This document shows, in pieces, positions 36,152 through 44,728 of a DNA stretch of 64,000 nucleotides. The position numbers were made by a program, and so were the translations under genes. The notes under the pieces were generated by a model. The model did no database searches. It was not told the origin of the DNA and saw only the letters and a list, made by a program, of their open reading frames with translations. Each line of letters starts with the position of its first letter. Position 1 is the stretch's first letter. The stretch is from Prolixibacteraceae bacterium (lineage in GTDB: Bacteria; Bacteroidota; Bacteroidia; Bacteroidales; Prolixibacteraceae), in contig DMSQ01000080.1 of the NCBI GenBank assembly GCA_003457135.1, positions 18,065-82,064 of the forward strand. Direction: 5' to 3'.

Positions 36152-38635
36152 TTATTTTGTCAGAATAATTAACTCAGTTACTGACAGTCCTGCTGATTCA
36201 GCTTTCAGTTTAATTTCTCCTGAAGTTCCGTTCGGACGCAAAATTACCAGGCATTTCCCTTTGTAACTATTAACTTGTGGTTTCCTGAAGCTTTTCATAT
36301 CCAATGGATTGCCGTTTTCAACAGCAGCCAATTCACCTTCTCCTGATACTGAAAACTGAACAGGAAGTGTTGCATCGGGAACCAGATTTCCAGCTACGTC
36401 GGTTATCTCAATAGTTACATACGAAAGGTCGTTGCGACTTGCCTTTAATTCCGAACGGTCGGCTGTTAAACGGATTTTTGCTGGTTGACCAGTTTTTTTC
36501 AGGATTTTGGATTCTATTTCTTTGCCATCTTTCAGCGCAATTGCTTTCAGTTCACCGGCTTCGTAGGGTACATCAAATGCGGCGGTCAACTTACTTTCTG
36601 CTGAAACTGGTTTGGTGCCGATCACTTTCCCGTTTAGTTCCAACCTGATTTCAGGATAATTGGAATACACATTCACCTGAAGCTTTTGGCCTTCGCTGCC
36701 CGCCCAGTTCCAGCTTTGTTGCTCATCAGGCCAGCCCCACATACTTACCAGTTCTTTCATTCCTGAAGGGATGGGAGCGTGGACAGCCATTTCAAGATTG
36801 CTGATTTTCCATACCACATCACGGTAATACGACTGTGGTTTTTTGAAGCCGCAAATGTCGATGTCGCCGCAATTGGCATTGTACCATGGCCATCCCGGCG
36901 AGAATTGAGGTTTGGTATCCGGGGTAGCGATCAGCGAATGTCCAATGCCCGCTTCGCCCAGATAATCCATCGAAGTCCAGATAAAATCGCCCAAAATATA
37001 CGGGTACTTTTCAACCATCTGCCAGTTCTCGAAGGCTTCTTTTGCTATCGATTCGGTGCCGATCATCATCCTTTCAGGATATTTTTTGTGATCGTTTTCA
37101 TACTCGCGCCACAGGTAATTGTATCCGGCTACATCTTGCAATTCCAGCGCGGGTTGCGCATATTCCCATGTTTTCCCCGGATTATCCCAGAATGAACAGA
37201 TGGCAGCGGTTACCGGTCGTGTCTGATCCAGCTTTTTGATGATTTCGCTTAAATTTTTGGTGATCAGCAATCCGGCAGAATCGGCCCTTTCTTTGATTTC
37301 GTTGCCAATACTCCAGACGATTACCGATGGATGATTGCGGTCGCGCAAAACCATTGCTTCCACATCGCGCTGATGCCACTCGTCGAAATAGAGGTTGTAA
37401 TCTTCGGGATTTTTAGGACGCTGCCACTGGTCGAACGATTCGTCAATGACCAAAATGCCCAACCGGTCGCAGGCATCCAGAAACTGGCGCGATGGCGGAT
37501 TGTGGCTGGTACGGATGGCGTTGAACCCGAACTTTTTCATCAGCTCAACGTGGCGTTCTTCAGCACGGTCGATTGCGGCCGAACCCAGCGGGCCATTGTC
37601 GTGGTGCATGCAACCGCCTTTCAAAAGCACTTTTTCGCCATTCAGCAAAAAACCCTTTTCGGCGCTGAACTCGATGGAACGTATTCCAAAAGTGGTGGTT
37701 TGCTGATCGACCACTTTGCCATTAAAACTGACTTCGCTAACAGCCTGATACAAATAAGGCGATTCGAGCGACCAAAGCTTGGGATGATTTATTCCTAAAA
37801 CTTGCTCGGCACCGCCTTTTTCAAACGGATCGATGGTTGTAATCGCTTTAATATTCTCCGGCTGATTTGGAAGGATAATTCGCGTAGTTACCACTAATTT
37901 ACCCGATTCCTTTGTTTCGTTGACAATGTTAATATTGAATTTTACAACGGCTTTTTCTGCGCTGACTTCCGGAGTGTTTACCGAAACTCCCCAAACCGGA
38001 ATGTACACTTTGTCTGTCACAATCAGGTTTACGTGGCGGTAAATGCCCGATCCACTGTACCAACGGCTGTTTTTACCGCTGTTGTTCACTTTTACGGCCA
38101 TCAGGTTTGGCTCTCCTTCAGGTTTTAGATACGGAGTGAGGTCGTAATAAAAGGAAGTGTAACCATAAGGGTGAACGCCAAGCGACTGGCCGTTGATCCA
38201 AACTTCGGAGTTCATGTAAACACCATCGAACAGGATTTGCACTTTTTTGCCTTCCGAAGATTTGTCGAGTGTGAATGTTTTGCGATACCAGCCAATTCCT
38301 CCCATCACATTTCCGGTCGAGCCTTTGCCGGGACTGTCTTCTGAGAACGGGCCAATCTGCTTTTTCCCTTCAGTTGCCGGTAAATCTTCAATACTCCAGT
38401 CGTGTGGAAGGTCAAGGGTTCGCCATTGCGAATCGTCGAAGGTTGCCGATTCCGCACCCGAAACATCGCCACGGTTGAATTTCCATCCGGAATCAAAATC
38501 TTGTTCCCTCTGACTGAAATCAGGTTTTTGTGTGCTGCATGAAACGAATAATACCAAAGCAAAAAGAAACAGAAATCCGGTATTAAATTGCTTCTGTTTT
38601 TGGTAGGTTTTGTTGAAAATCATCGGGTTTTTCAT
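36152..38635 (-). CDS. GH2 beta-galactosidase-type lipoprotein
   Basis: 827 aa with a lipoprotein signal (FALVLFVSCSTQ). GH2 order is clear: the sugar-binding jelly roll (LDLPHDWSIED, GVYMNSEVWINGQSLG), the Ig-like domain, then the barrel with GGCMHHDNGPLGSAAIDR, NAIRTSHNPPS, VIVWSIGNEIKERAD (acid/base Glu near 445) and MIGTESIAKEAF (nucleophile Glu near 525). The C-terminus adds a DUF4982-like and an Ig-like domain. It probably trims beta-galactosides at the cell surface or in the periplasm. It begins 10 bp after the beta-helix gene and is convergent with the sensor kinase (27-bp gap). Confidence 0.92.
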   Translation of the reverse strand: MKNPMIFNKTYQKQKQFNTGFLFLFALVLFVSCSTQKPDFSQREQDFDSGWKFNRGDVSGAESATFDDSQWRTLDLPHDWSIEDLPATEGKKQIGPFSEDSPGKGSTGNVMGGIGWYRKTFTLDKSSEGKKVQILFDGVYMNSEVWINGQSLGVHPYGYTSFYYDLTPYLKPEGEPNLMAVKVNNSGKNSRWYSGSGIYRHVNLIVTDKVYIPVWGVSVNTPEVSAEKAVVKFNINIVNETKESGKLVVTTRIILPNQPENIKAITTIDPFEKGGAEQVLGINHPKLWSLESPYLYQAVSEVSFNGKVVDQQTTTFGIRSIEFSAEKGFLLNGEKVLLKGGCMHHDNGPLGSAAIDRAEERHVELMKKFGFNAIRTSHNPPSRQFLDACDRLGILVIDESFDQWQRPKNPEDYNLYFDEWHQRDVEAMVLRDRNHPSVIVWSIGNEIKERADSAGLLITKNLSEIIKKLDQTRPVTAAICSFWDNPGKTWEYAQPALELQDVAGYNYLWREYENDHKKYPERMMIGTESIAKEAFENWQMVEKYPYILGDFIWTSMDYLGEAGIGHSLIATPDTKPQFSPGWPWYNANCGDIDICGFKKPQSYYRDVVWKISNLEMAVHAPIPSGMKELVSMWGWPDEQQSWNWAGSEGQKLQVNVYSNYPEIRLELNGKVIGTKPVSAESKLTAAFDVPYEAGELKAIALKDGKEIESKILKKTGQPAKIRLTADRSELKASRNDLSYVTIEITDVAGNLVPDATLPVQFSVSGEGELAAVENGNPLDMKSFRKPQVNSYKGKCLVILRPNGTSGEIKLKAESAGLSVTELIILTK

Positions 38636-38645
38636 GTTAGTAAGT

Positions 38646-40019
38646 TTAGTTATGAGGTTTATCTGTTGCCGGAATGTTTATCCCCGGATCAGACGGAGTG
38701 ACCTGTCTGACTTCAGGAAAAGCAAATGGAACTTTCTGACTGGTTGACCAGGCTTGATTGTTTTCGAATGTTGCTCCTGAATAATTTCCATGAACTATTG
38801 AAGCAAATTTGTTGGTAATTATGAAAATGTTGTTCCTGAAATTGAATCCCGGATAATCGCCAGGCTCAAAACTCACCGCATGGCCGTACTCGTTCACCAC
38901 CGTATTTTCATAAATCTCGCAATCCGACATGAGTTCTGGTGAACCCGGTGCAATCCACATCAGGAATCCGGCTTGTCCGTTTTTGCGACCATCGTTGAAA
39001 CTGATGTTGTTGCGGATGATGTTATTTTTCCAGGCGGAAGCCTCGTAATATTGAAACAACCCGTATCCGGCTCCTTCGTTGTTGGCTGATAAATTAAATT
39101 GCATGACCGAGTTGGTAACTCCGCCATCGAAATCGAATCCACCGCCGTCTTTTCCTGTTGCTGAAGTTTTATTGTCGTGTGAATAACAGTATTGAATGGT
39201 GATGCTATCGCTCTGGTAGGCCCAGATTCCCACCGGCCCGTTTCCTTCGCGGGGCATGTCCCAACCGTTGTTCATGGCCTCACAATATTCAATGGTTCCA
39301 TTGGTTACACCTCCGATAAGAATACCGTTTCCTGAGTGGTTTTCTTTAACTTCCGGACAACCCGGATTATTTTCAGCCACACAATTGGCTATGTACAAAT
39401 TGTGGAGAGTCTTTTGTCCCGAACCTTCCAGGCCTCCGGAATCTTGCCCGTCAGACTCTACATTGATGCCCGAAAAACCATTGTCGTGGGCATAAACATG
39501 GGTTATCCGAAGGTTCTGACCACCTACCGCTTTTACGCCTGACCAAAAAAAACCTTTGGCTTCGATGCTGTCGATCCGGCAATTTTGAACATGCCGTAAT
39601 TCCACCCCACTGCCTCTGTTTTTGGAAAGCCGTCCGTTTCCGGTTAAAATCAGGTTTTTAATCTGAAGCCATGAACAACTGTCAGCCTGGACTGCAGTGT
39701 CGCTTCCTCCATTCAGGATCGCACGACCATTGCCAAACGAACCGATGATGATAGACTGGTCTTTTGTACCAGTCAGACTTTTTAACCGGAGTGTTCCGTT
39801 AAAAGTTTGTCCTCCGGCGAAATATACCGAATATCCCGGCTGAAGTTTCAGCGAATTTACCTTTTCGATGGTCTGAAAAGGCTGTTCCCGAGTTCCCGGA
39901 TGGGAATCGTTGCCTGATTGTGAATCAACATAAAAGGTGGAAGCGGTTAACTGGAAGTTCGTAAGCATAATGAGGAGAAATGCCGGTAAGAAAAGTTGAT
40001 AAAAGCTTTTTGATTTCAT
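38646..40019 (-). CDS. secreted right-handed parallel beta-helix protein
   Basis: 457 aa with a signal peptide (LFLPAFLLIMLTNFQLTAS). The start YVDSQSGNDSHPGTREQPF (GNDxxPGTxxxPFxTI pattern) followed by many short NxI/NxF rungs is typical of pectate-lyase-like parallel beta-helices (DUF1565/NosD-like). There is an SDSITIQYCYSHDN rung and Gly/Asn-rich turns. Proteins of this kind include polysaccharide lyases and glycoside hydrolases, but the active residues cannot be assigned. It lies in one operon with GH2 downstream and a decayed esterase and SASA esterase upstream. Confidence 0.85.
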   Translation of the reverse strand: MKSKSFYQLFLPAFLLIMLTNFQLTASTFYVDSQSGNDSHPGTREQPFQTIEKVNSLKLQPGYSVYFAGGQTFNGTLRLKSLTGTKDQSIIIGSFGNGRAILNGGSDTAVQADSCSWLQIKNLILTGNGRLSKNRGSGVELRHVQNCRIDSIEAKGFFWSGVKAVGGQNLRITHVYAHDNGFSGINVESDGQDSGGLEGSGQKTLHNLYIANCVAENNPGCPEVKENHSGNGILIGGVTNGTIEYCEAMNNGWDMPREGNGPVGIWAYQSDSITIQYCYSHDNKTSATGKDGGGFDFDGGVTNSVMQFNLSANNEGAGYGLFQYYEASAWKNNIIRNNISFNDGRKNGQAGFLMWIAPGSPELMSDCEIYENTVVNEYGHAVSFEPGDYPGFNFRNNIFIITNKFASIVHGNYSGATFENNQAWSTSQKVPFAFPEVRQVTPSDPGINIPATDKPHN

Positions 40020-40020
40020 A

Positions 40021-40220
40021 TCAGAGTATTTTCTGTTCTTTCAAAAATTCAGTCATGCGTTGCAAGGTAGGAAAAAAGTTGGGATTGCTCACCGGCCAGT
40101 CGCACGAATGATCGGCATCTTTTACCGGTATCAGTTCGCATATCCACCCACCCATCCTCCGCCTGTGAAAAGAAATGTTCCGGAAAACAGGATCAGGAAA
40201 ATGAAGATAAGTTGTTTCAT
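40021..40220 (-). pseudogene. internally deleted secreted esterase (alpha/beta-hydrolase) remnant
   Basis: The minus strand starts with an ATG at 40220 and a good signal peptide (KQLIFIFLILFSGTFLF), but the frame stops after 29 codons at 40131. One frame over, the downstream 110 bases read ELIPVKDADHSCDWPVS, then NPNFFPTLQRMTEFLKEQK and a stop at 40021. That resembles the C-terminal end of an alpha/beta-hydrolase esterase, including an Asp-x-x-His segment like the catalytic His loop. So start and end survive, with some hundreds of codons deleted between. It abuts the beta-helix gene by 1 bp, fitting a former operon member. Confidence 0.65.
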
Positions 40221-40247
40221 ATTTTCATTCAGGTAAAATTTGTATTG

Positions 40248-40315
40248 AACCACATAGACACATAGGACACATAGTTTTTTGAGTTTTCTATTGTTTTCTA
40301 TGTGTCTATGTGGTT
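40248..40315. repeat. 18-bp perfect inverted repeat (AACCACATAGACACATAG)
   Basis: Arms at 40248-40265 and 40298-40315 are perfectly complementary; the left arm also carries a partial direct repeat (GGACACATAG). A T-run follows on the plus strand. It lies 17 bp past the SASA esterase stop and probably forms a strong hairpin there. Confidence 0.7.
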
Positions 40316-40331
40316 TTTTTATATGAGGAAA

Positions 40332-41720
40332 TTACCACTTGTCCGTCCTGAAAGGCGCCAATGGCAAGCCTTCGGTGCTGAAAACATCGGGCATGGAAGT
40401 GTCGTCGAAACAGAAACGGACTGCGACCGGAGTTTTTACCAGTTTGGATGAAAGAATAACTGTGCTTCCTTCAATTTTGGCGGTCGCAGGTACAAATTTT
40501 TGATCTTCACCGGAAATCAGAAATTTGACAGGAGTTTTTCCTGTTGATTTCAATCCTGTTGTAGCATTGCTGAAACTGATACGAAGCTTTTCTTTTTCAA
40601 CTTGCATGGATTGAAATGACGGGCTTTTGTATGTCCCCATGTTTTGTTTGTAGGTTTCGGCAAGGGCAAAATTGGCCAGGCGCTTTCCAACATCTATTTT
40701 GTTTTTCGGGTGAATGTCTTTGATGTTGTCAACCAAATCAGACACTACGACCATCCCGGTGTTTGGAATGGTTCTGGTAATCAGTTCCTGCTGTTCGCGC
40801 AGATATTCCGAAGTTCCTTTGTCACCGTAATCGTATGGCGCAATTTGAACCAGATAAAATGGAAATTCTTTTTTGAAATCGGCTCGCCAGTTTTCAATTA
40901 GCGTTTTCATCAATTGAGAATAAATCTGATAGTTTCCGCAGTTCGATTCGCCCTGATACCAGATAGCGCCAGCAATTCCATAGGGAACAATAGGTGCGAT
41001 CATCGAATTGTACAGCGCTCCTGAAATTCCGGGCCACCAGTCGAAACGCTCGTTGTATTTATGTCTGTTCAGAACCGGATTGTTTTCGATGCGGCTTTTT
41101 TCGATCCATACTTCAGCAGGAGTTCCGCCCCAGGCCGAAACGATAATGCCAACAGGAACATTCAGCTTTTGCTGGATTTCGCGGGCAAAGAAATACCCTA
41201 TTGCACTGGTTGACCGCATGGTTTCAGGAGAACAAACCGACCAGGTTGCGTAGCAGTCTTGTTGCGGTAATTCTGCTCCAATCTTTTGCACATGGAAAAT
41301 CCGGATATTCGTATTGGTAGCCCTGGCGGCTTCTTCTTCGCCGTTCATAATTTTGTGGTTTACACTCCATTCCATGTTCGATTGGCCACTGCAAATCCAG
41401 ACTTCGCCCAGCATCACATTTTTCAGTTCAACTTTGCTGTTTCCCAAAATCCGGATAGAGTAGGGGCCCCCGGCAGTAATGGTTTTGATGGTGGTTTTCC
41501 ATGCCGAAGTATTGCCGGCTTTCACTTTTACCGTGTCTTTGCTGTTCCAACTGACTACAATTTTGACAGTTTCGCCCGGATCGGACCAGCCCCAGATGGC
41601 TACCTCGGAGTTTTGTTGCAAAACCATGTTGTCGGCAAAAATTGAGGGCAGCATGATTTTACCGAACATGGTGGCGCTAAATGCAAAAAGAATCAGAAGG
41701 GTAAAAAAGAGTTTTTTCAT
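40332..41720 (-). CDS. sialate O-acetylesterase-family (SASA) esterase
   Basis: 462 aa with a signal peptide (LLILFAFSATMFG). It opens with a beta-domain (LPSIFADNMVLQQNS). The SGNH-like esterase follows: VWICSGQSNMEWSV with the nucleophile Ser, GVPVGIIVSAWGGTPAE in the family form (here NVPVGIIVSAWGGTPAEVW), and GAIWYQGESNCG. The end has DIHPKNKIDVGKRLA with the catalytic Asp/His pair. Members remove acetyl groups from sialic acid or, often in Bacteroidetes, from plant polysaccharides. With GH2, GH43 and beta-helix proteins around it, acetylated plant or algal glycan is the more likely target. Confidence 0.9.
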   Translation of the reverse strand: MKKLFFTLLILFAFSATMFGKIMLPSIFADNMVLQQNSEVAIWGWSDPGETVKIVVSWNSKDTVKVKAGNTSAWKTTIKTITAGGPYSIRILGNSKVELKNVMLGEVWICSGQSNMEWSVNHKIMNGEEEAARATNTNIRIFHVQKIGAELPQQDCYATWSVCSPETMRSTSAIGYFFAREIQQKLNVPVGIIVSAWGGTPAEVWIEKSRIENNPVLNRHKYNERFDWWPGISGALYNSMIAPIVPYGIAGAIWYQGESNCGNYQIYSQLMKTLIENWRADFKKEFPFYLVQIAPYDYGDKGTSEYLREQQELITRTIPNTGMVVVSDLVDNIKDIHPKNKIDVGKRLANFALAETYKQNMGTYKSPSFQSMQVEKEKLRISFSNATTGLKSTGKTPVKFLISGEDQKFVPATAKIEGSTVILSSKLVKTPVAVRFCFDDTSMPDVFSTEGLPLAPFRTDKW

Positions 41721-41770
41721 GGTTTGTTATTTTAAAAAGTTTGTATTGGTCAAATTGATGATCAGTGCGT

Positions 41771-41895
41771 TATCCTTTGCCGTCACATTCATGTGACGGA
41801 TTGGTGAATTTATTATTTGTTTTGGGCTTTAGCCCTGTCATTGTTGGCCTTCATGTCTGTTGCCTAAAGCCCAGAGTACTTGGGGGCAAAGGATA
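41771..41895. repeat. compound REP-like palindrome cluster, copy 3
   Basis: A complete-looking unit bounded by TATCCTTTGCC (41771-41781) and GGCAAAGGATA (41885-41895), an 11-bp perfect inverted pair. Inside are CCGTCACAT/ATGTGACGG (41780-41799) and GGGCTTTAGCCC (41824-41835). This copy defines the ends of the family best. Confidence 0.78.
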
Positions 41896-42038
41896 GCTCG
41901 ATATTCGATATTTTTCAAATTCTATCGTTTCATTTTTTTAAGGTTCGAGCCATTCCGTCCGAAACAGGATTTTTGCTTTGATCAATCTTACTTCACGGAC
42001 GGAGAATAATCTCCAGTGCTGTTTTCTACCAATATTTC

Positions 42039-42135
42039 GCACCTCTGGTGCTATTATTTTCATTTCCACAGGGCGTTGCCCTTCGACTGAACTCACGTCG
42101 AAGCCCTGTGCTGATATATGCCGCCCTTTCAGGGC
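42039..42135. repeat. second palindrome type: GCACC, CACAGGGC and GCCCTTTCAGGGC hairpins
   Basis: Three hairpins follow one another: GCACCTCTGGTGC (42039-42051); CACAGGGC (42067-42074) pairing with GCCCTGTG (42103-42110), with an inner TTCGA...TCGAA stem; and GCCCTTTCAGGGC (42123-42135). It lies just past the stop of the GH43 gene. With the preceding REP cluster it fills the 422-bp gap 41721-42142, where I see no gene. Confidence 0.65.
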
Positions 42136-42142
42136 TATCCCA

Positions 42143-43309
42143 TTATTTCAAGGTCTTAGTTTTGTTGTCTTGGTTCCTGAGATTGTCGAAGGACCAGGCA
42201 TCTTTCCAGTACAATTTCGGCACATCATTTTCGAAGGTAATCGGAAGCCAAACGTAACGACCATCGATCGGATTATCCGGTGTCCAGCGGTCGCCCATGA
42301 AAATGTAACTGTCTTTTTTACCCTGAACCTTCAGTACATAAGTGCTTTGCGAATGAAAAGTCAGCTCCGAATCATTGCCAACTGCCGGATTTCCGAGTTC
42401 AGTCCAGGTTCCGAATATTTCGTCGGCAACGGCTGAACGCGCTGCATTGGGATTCCAACCTGTGCAATCAGAGGCAATGATGTAATATTTTCCAGCGCGT
42501 TTAAACATAGCTGCACCTTCCATGTAGCGACCAATAAATACACGGAAATATTCTCCGGAGTAAGAGAGATAATCATCGCTGAGTCTCGAAATATGCAGGG
42601 TGCTGTTTTCTTCTGAAGAATATATGTGGTAAGCCGAACCATCGTCGTCAACGAATAAATTCATGTCGCGGGCCATTTGACCGCCTTTGAAATCGCGGCC
42701 AAGCAGGTTCACCGAATCAACCGGGGCAGGCAGACAACCTTTTCCGCCACAATAACCCGGTTTTACCCAGTCGGCAACCGGCTTTTTGTGGCAAGGCTGA
42801 ACATTGACCGGCCAGAAATCGGCATTTGGCCGAAAGCTTTTCAGGAAAGTGAACGGACCTTCGGGTTTATCGCTCAATGCCACTCCACTGCGTGCTGCAT
42901 AATATCCTTTGTCTTTCAGTTCGAGGTGGAACCACATCACAAATTTTTTGGTTTTGGCGTTGTAAATCACTTTGGGGCGTTCGAGAATGCAGCCTTTGGT
43001 AATGTCGCTTTCCGGATTGGTCTCATCCACTTTCAGGGCAATGCTTTCGTCTTTCCAGTTATACAAATCTTTCGACGAGTAGCAGTTAACGCCAACCTGT
43101 GCGGTGTTGCCAATCTTTCCGGCTATTTTGTGCTCGCCATACCAGTAATAAACACCTTTGTGGAAAAGGATTCCTCCACCGTGCGCGTTAATATGTTTGC
43201 CGTTGTTGTCGTTCCAGATTTCGCCGGGAGTAAATTGCTTGGCCGGCTGTGCTTTCAGAAAAAAGACACAGAAAAAGGCAAGTAAAAAGAATTGCAATTT
43301 GCGAATCAT
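42143..43309 (-). CDS. GH43-family exported glycosidase
   Basis: 388 aa with a signal peptide (LQFFLLAFFCVFFLKA). The five-bladed propeller of GH43 begins with INAHGGGILFHKGVYYWYGE. It continues with CILERPKVIYNAKTKKFVMW, MARDMNLFVDDDGSAYHIYS and EGAAMFKRAGKYYIIASDCT, carrying the family's spaced acidic residues. The AHGGGI opening resembles the subgroups containing exo-beta-1,3-galactanases and relatives (GH43_24/GH43_34), which would suit an arabinogalactan theme, but xylosidase or arabinosidase activity is also possible. It is the first gene of the minus-strand carbohydrate group, separated from the SASA esterase by repeats. Confidence 0.87.
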   Translation of the reverse strand: MIRKLQFFLLAFFCVFFLKAQPAKQFTPGEIWNDNNGKHINAHGGGILFHKGVYYWYGEHKIAGKIGNTAQVGVNCYSSKDLYNWKDESIALKVDETNPESDITKGCILERPKVIYNAKTKKFVMWFHLELKDKGYYAARSGVALSDKPEGPFTFLKSFRPNADFWPVNVQPCHKKPVADWVKPGYCGGKGCLPAPVDSVNLLGRDFKGGQMARDMNLFVDDDGSAYHIYSSEENSTLHISRLSDDYLSYSGEYFRVFIGRYMEGAAMFKRAGKYYIIASDCTGWNPNAARSAVADEIFGTWTELGNPAVGNDSELTFHSQSTYVLKVQGKKDSYIFMGDRWTPDNPIDGRYVWLPITFENDVPKLYWKDAWSFDNLRNQDNKTKTLK

Positions 43310-43444
43310 ATCGGTTTGGTTTAGGTTTTCAAATAGAATGGTAAAGTTAAAAGCCTAAAGGGAAAAGACAAATTAAAAGTGCTGCCATAAAACTTCAATT
43401 ATTCATTTGTTTGTCCAGAATTGGTTCACATATCTTTGGCAGAG

Positions 43445-44434
43445 TTAGTCCTTTAAAGTCTTGTTTTCCAGTGCCTTTATTGCTTTGTCAAAGTCAGAAA
43501 TGTGATTTTTTAGGCGGTCTGTCCTGTATTTTTCAAATTCATCACCAGCCTTTCTTGCGGCTTCTTCTGCTCTTACTTTACCTGCATTTTGCAATAGCTC
43601 TTTTTCGCTTAATGACAAAAACTGATCAAGTTTTGCAATCCATTCTGCCATTTTCATAGGTCGTTCATTTAAAGCTTGCAACTCGGCAAAATCAAGATAA
43701 AGTGACACAATTAGGTTCAGTTGATTGAGTTCCTTCTCTGTCAGATAGTTCTTTGCTATTTTTACATCTTGAGCTGTTATATAATCGCCTTTAAAGTTTA
43801 CCAATCCCATCAATGGTTTTGTGCTGTCAGCGCGGTTATTTATCAATTCGGCAGCCGTTTGACCGTGTACAGCATAATGCATTTTGTTTTGCACGGTTGC
43901 AAAGAATTTTTGAGTCAATTCATTTTTGGGATTGTAGTCGGTACTCGTCGCGTAAATATCGGTCACCTGTTGGTAAAAATTCCGCTCACTGCTTCGGATA
44001 TCCCGGATGCGTTGAAGCAATTCCTGAAAATAGCGCGTATTTTTACCTCCCTGCTTTAATCGTTCATCGTCTAAGGCAAAACCCTTAACGATGTATTCTT
44101 TTAGCCGTTGTGTTGCCCATATACGAAACTGCGTGCCTCTCAGCGATTTCACACGATAACCGACAGAAATAATCACATCGAGGTTATAATATTGCGTATC
44201 ATAAATCTTGCCATCGTCGGCAGTATGTCGGAATTTCCGACATACTGAATCTTCACTTAATTCTCCCTCAGTAAAAACATTTTTAATGTGTTCTGTAATT
44301 GTTACCCGACCTTTGTCAAACAATTCTGCAATTTGTTTTTGTGTCAGCCAAACTGTATCGTCTTCAAGCCTTACCTGAAGTTTAGTTTTGCCATCTTCGG
44401 CGGTATAAAACAATATTTCTGATTGATTATCCAT
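43445..44434 (-). CDS. RhuM-family protein
   Basis: 329 aa matching the RhuM (virulence protein) family: an N-terminal winged-helix-like region (DTVWLTQKQIAELFDKGRVTI), then the diagnostic YYNLDVIISVGYRVKS and FRIWATQRLKEYIVKG, and a helical C-terminus. Family members are common in mobile and defence-related islands, sometimes fused to Fic domains; the function is not established. No Fic motif is visible here. The gene is AT-richer than the glycosidase genes on its left and marks the left edge of the accessory zone. Confidence 0.9.
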   Translation of the reverse strand: MDNQSEILFYTAEDGKTKLQVRLEDDTVWLTQKQIAELFDKGRVTITEHIKNVFTEGELSEDSVCRKFRHTADDGKIYDTQYYNLDVIISVGYRVKSLRGTQFRIWATQRLKEYIVKGFALDDERLKQGGKNTRYFQELLQRIRDIRSSERNFYQQVTDIYATSTDYNPKNELTQKFFATVQNKMHYAVHGQTAAELINNRADSTKPLMGLVNFKGDYITAQDVKIAKNYLTEKELNQLNLIVSLYLDFAELQALNERPMKMAEWIAKLDQFLSLSEKELLQNAGKVRAEEAARKAGDEFEKYRTDRLKNHISDFDKAIKALENKTLKD

Positions 44435-44492
44435 GGTTTTTAGATTTGTTGAAGTTCAAAAACAGGCATCGTGTTGATTTCTAAAATATCAA

Positions 44493-44648
44493 TTACCTCA
44501 ATGACAAAATGGATTCCATCCTTTTTTGAGGGATGGAATCCATTATCTGCTTTTTCAGCGCCGCAAACCTATTTTCCACATCAACCTTCAGTTGCGCTTC
44601 ATAGTTGCTAAAGTAATCCGGATTTATAATTTTCAGGTCCAAAGGCAT
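44493..44648 (-). CDS. small uncharacterised protein (51 aa) with an internal hairpin
   Basis: A 51-codon frame from an ATG at 44648 (MPLDLKIINPDYFSNYEAQ) to a TAA at 44493. It has plausible amphipathic content (VDVENRFAALKKQIMDS). The end of the coding part contains a perfect 14-bp inverted repeat, AATGGATTCCATCC (44508-44521) and GGATGGAATCCATT (44531-44544). I do not recognise the protein. It may be a truncated N-terminus of a larger protein, since it lies between RhuM and the helicase with non-coding repeats on one side. Coding status is uncertain. Confidence 0.4.
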   Translation of the reverse strand: MPLDLKIINPDYFSNYEAQLKVDVENRFAALKKQIMDSIPQKRMESILSLR

Positions 44649-44728
44649 GTTTTAAACGTATAAAAATTGTTGGTATTTTTTAAATGGCGCACTCCGTCAG
44701 CTAACTATGGGCGGAGCCGTCTACTCGA

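Noticed and set aside
41941..42020. Minus-strand frame ending FRTEWLEP as a glycosidase remnant
   Set aside because: Only about 25 codons and the sequence is part of the dispersed palindrome region; no family could be named.
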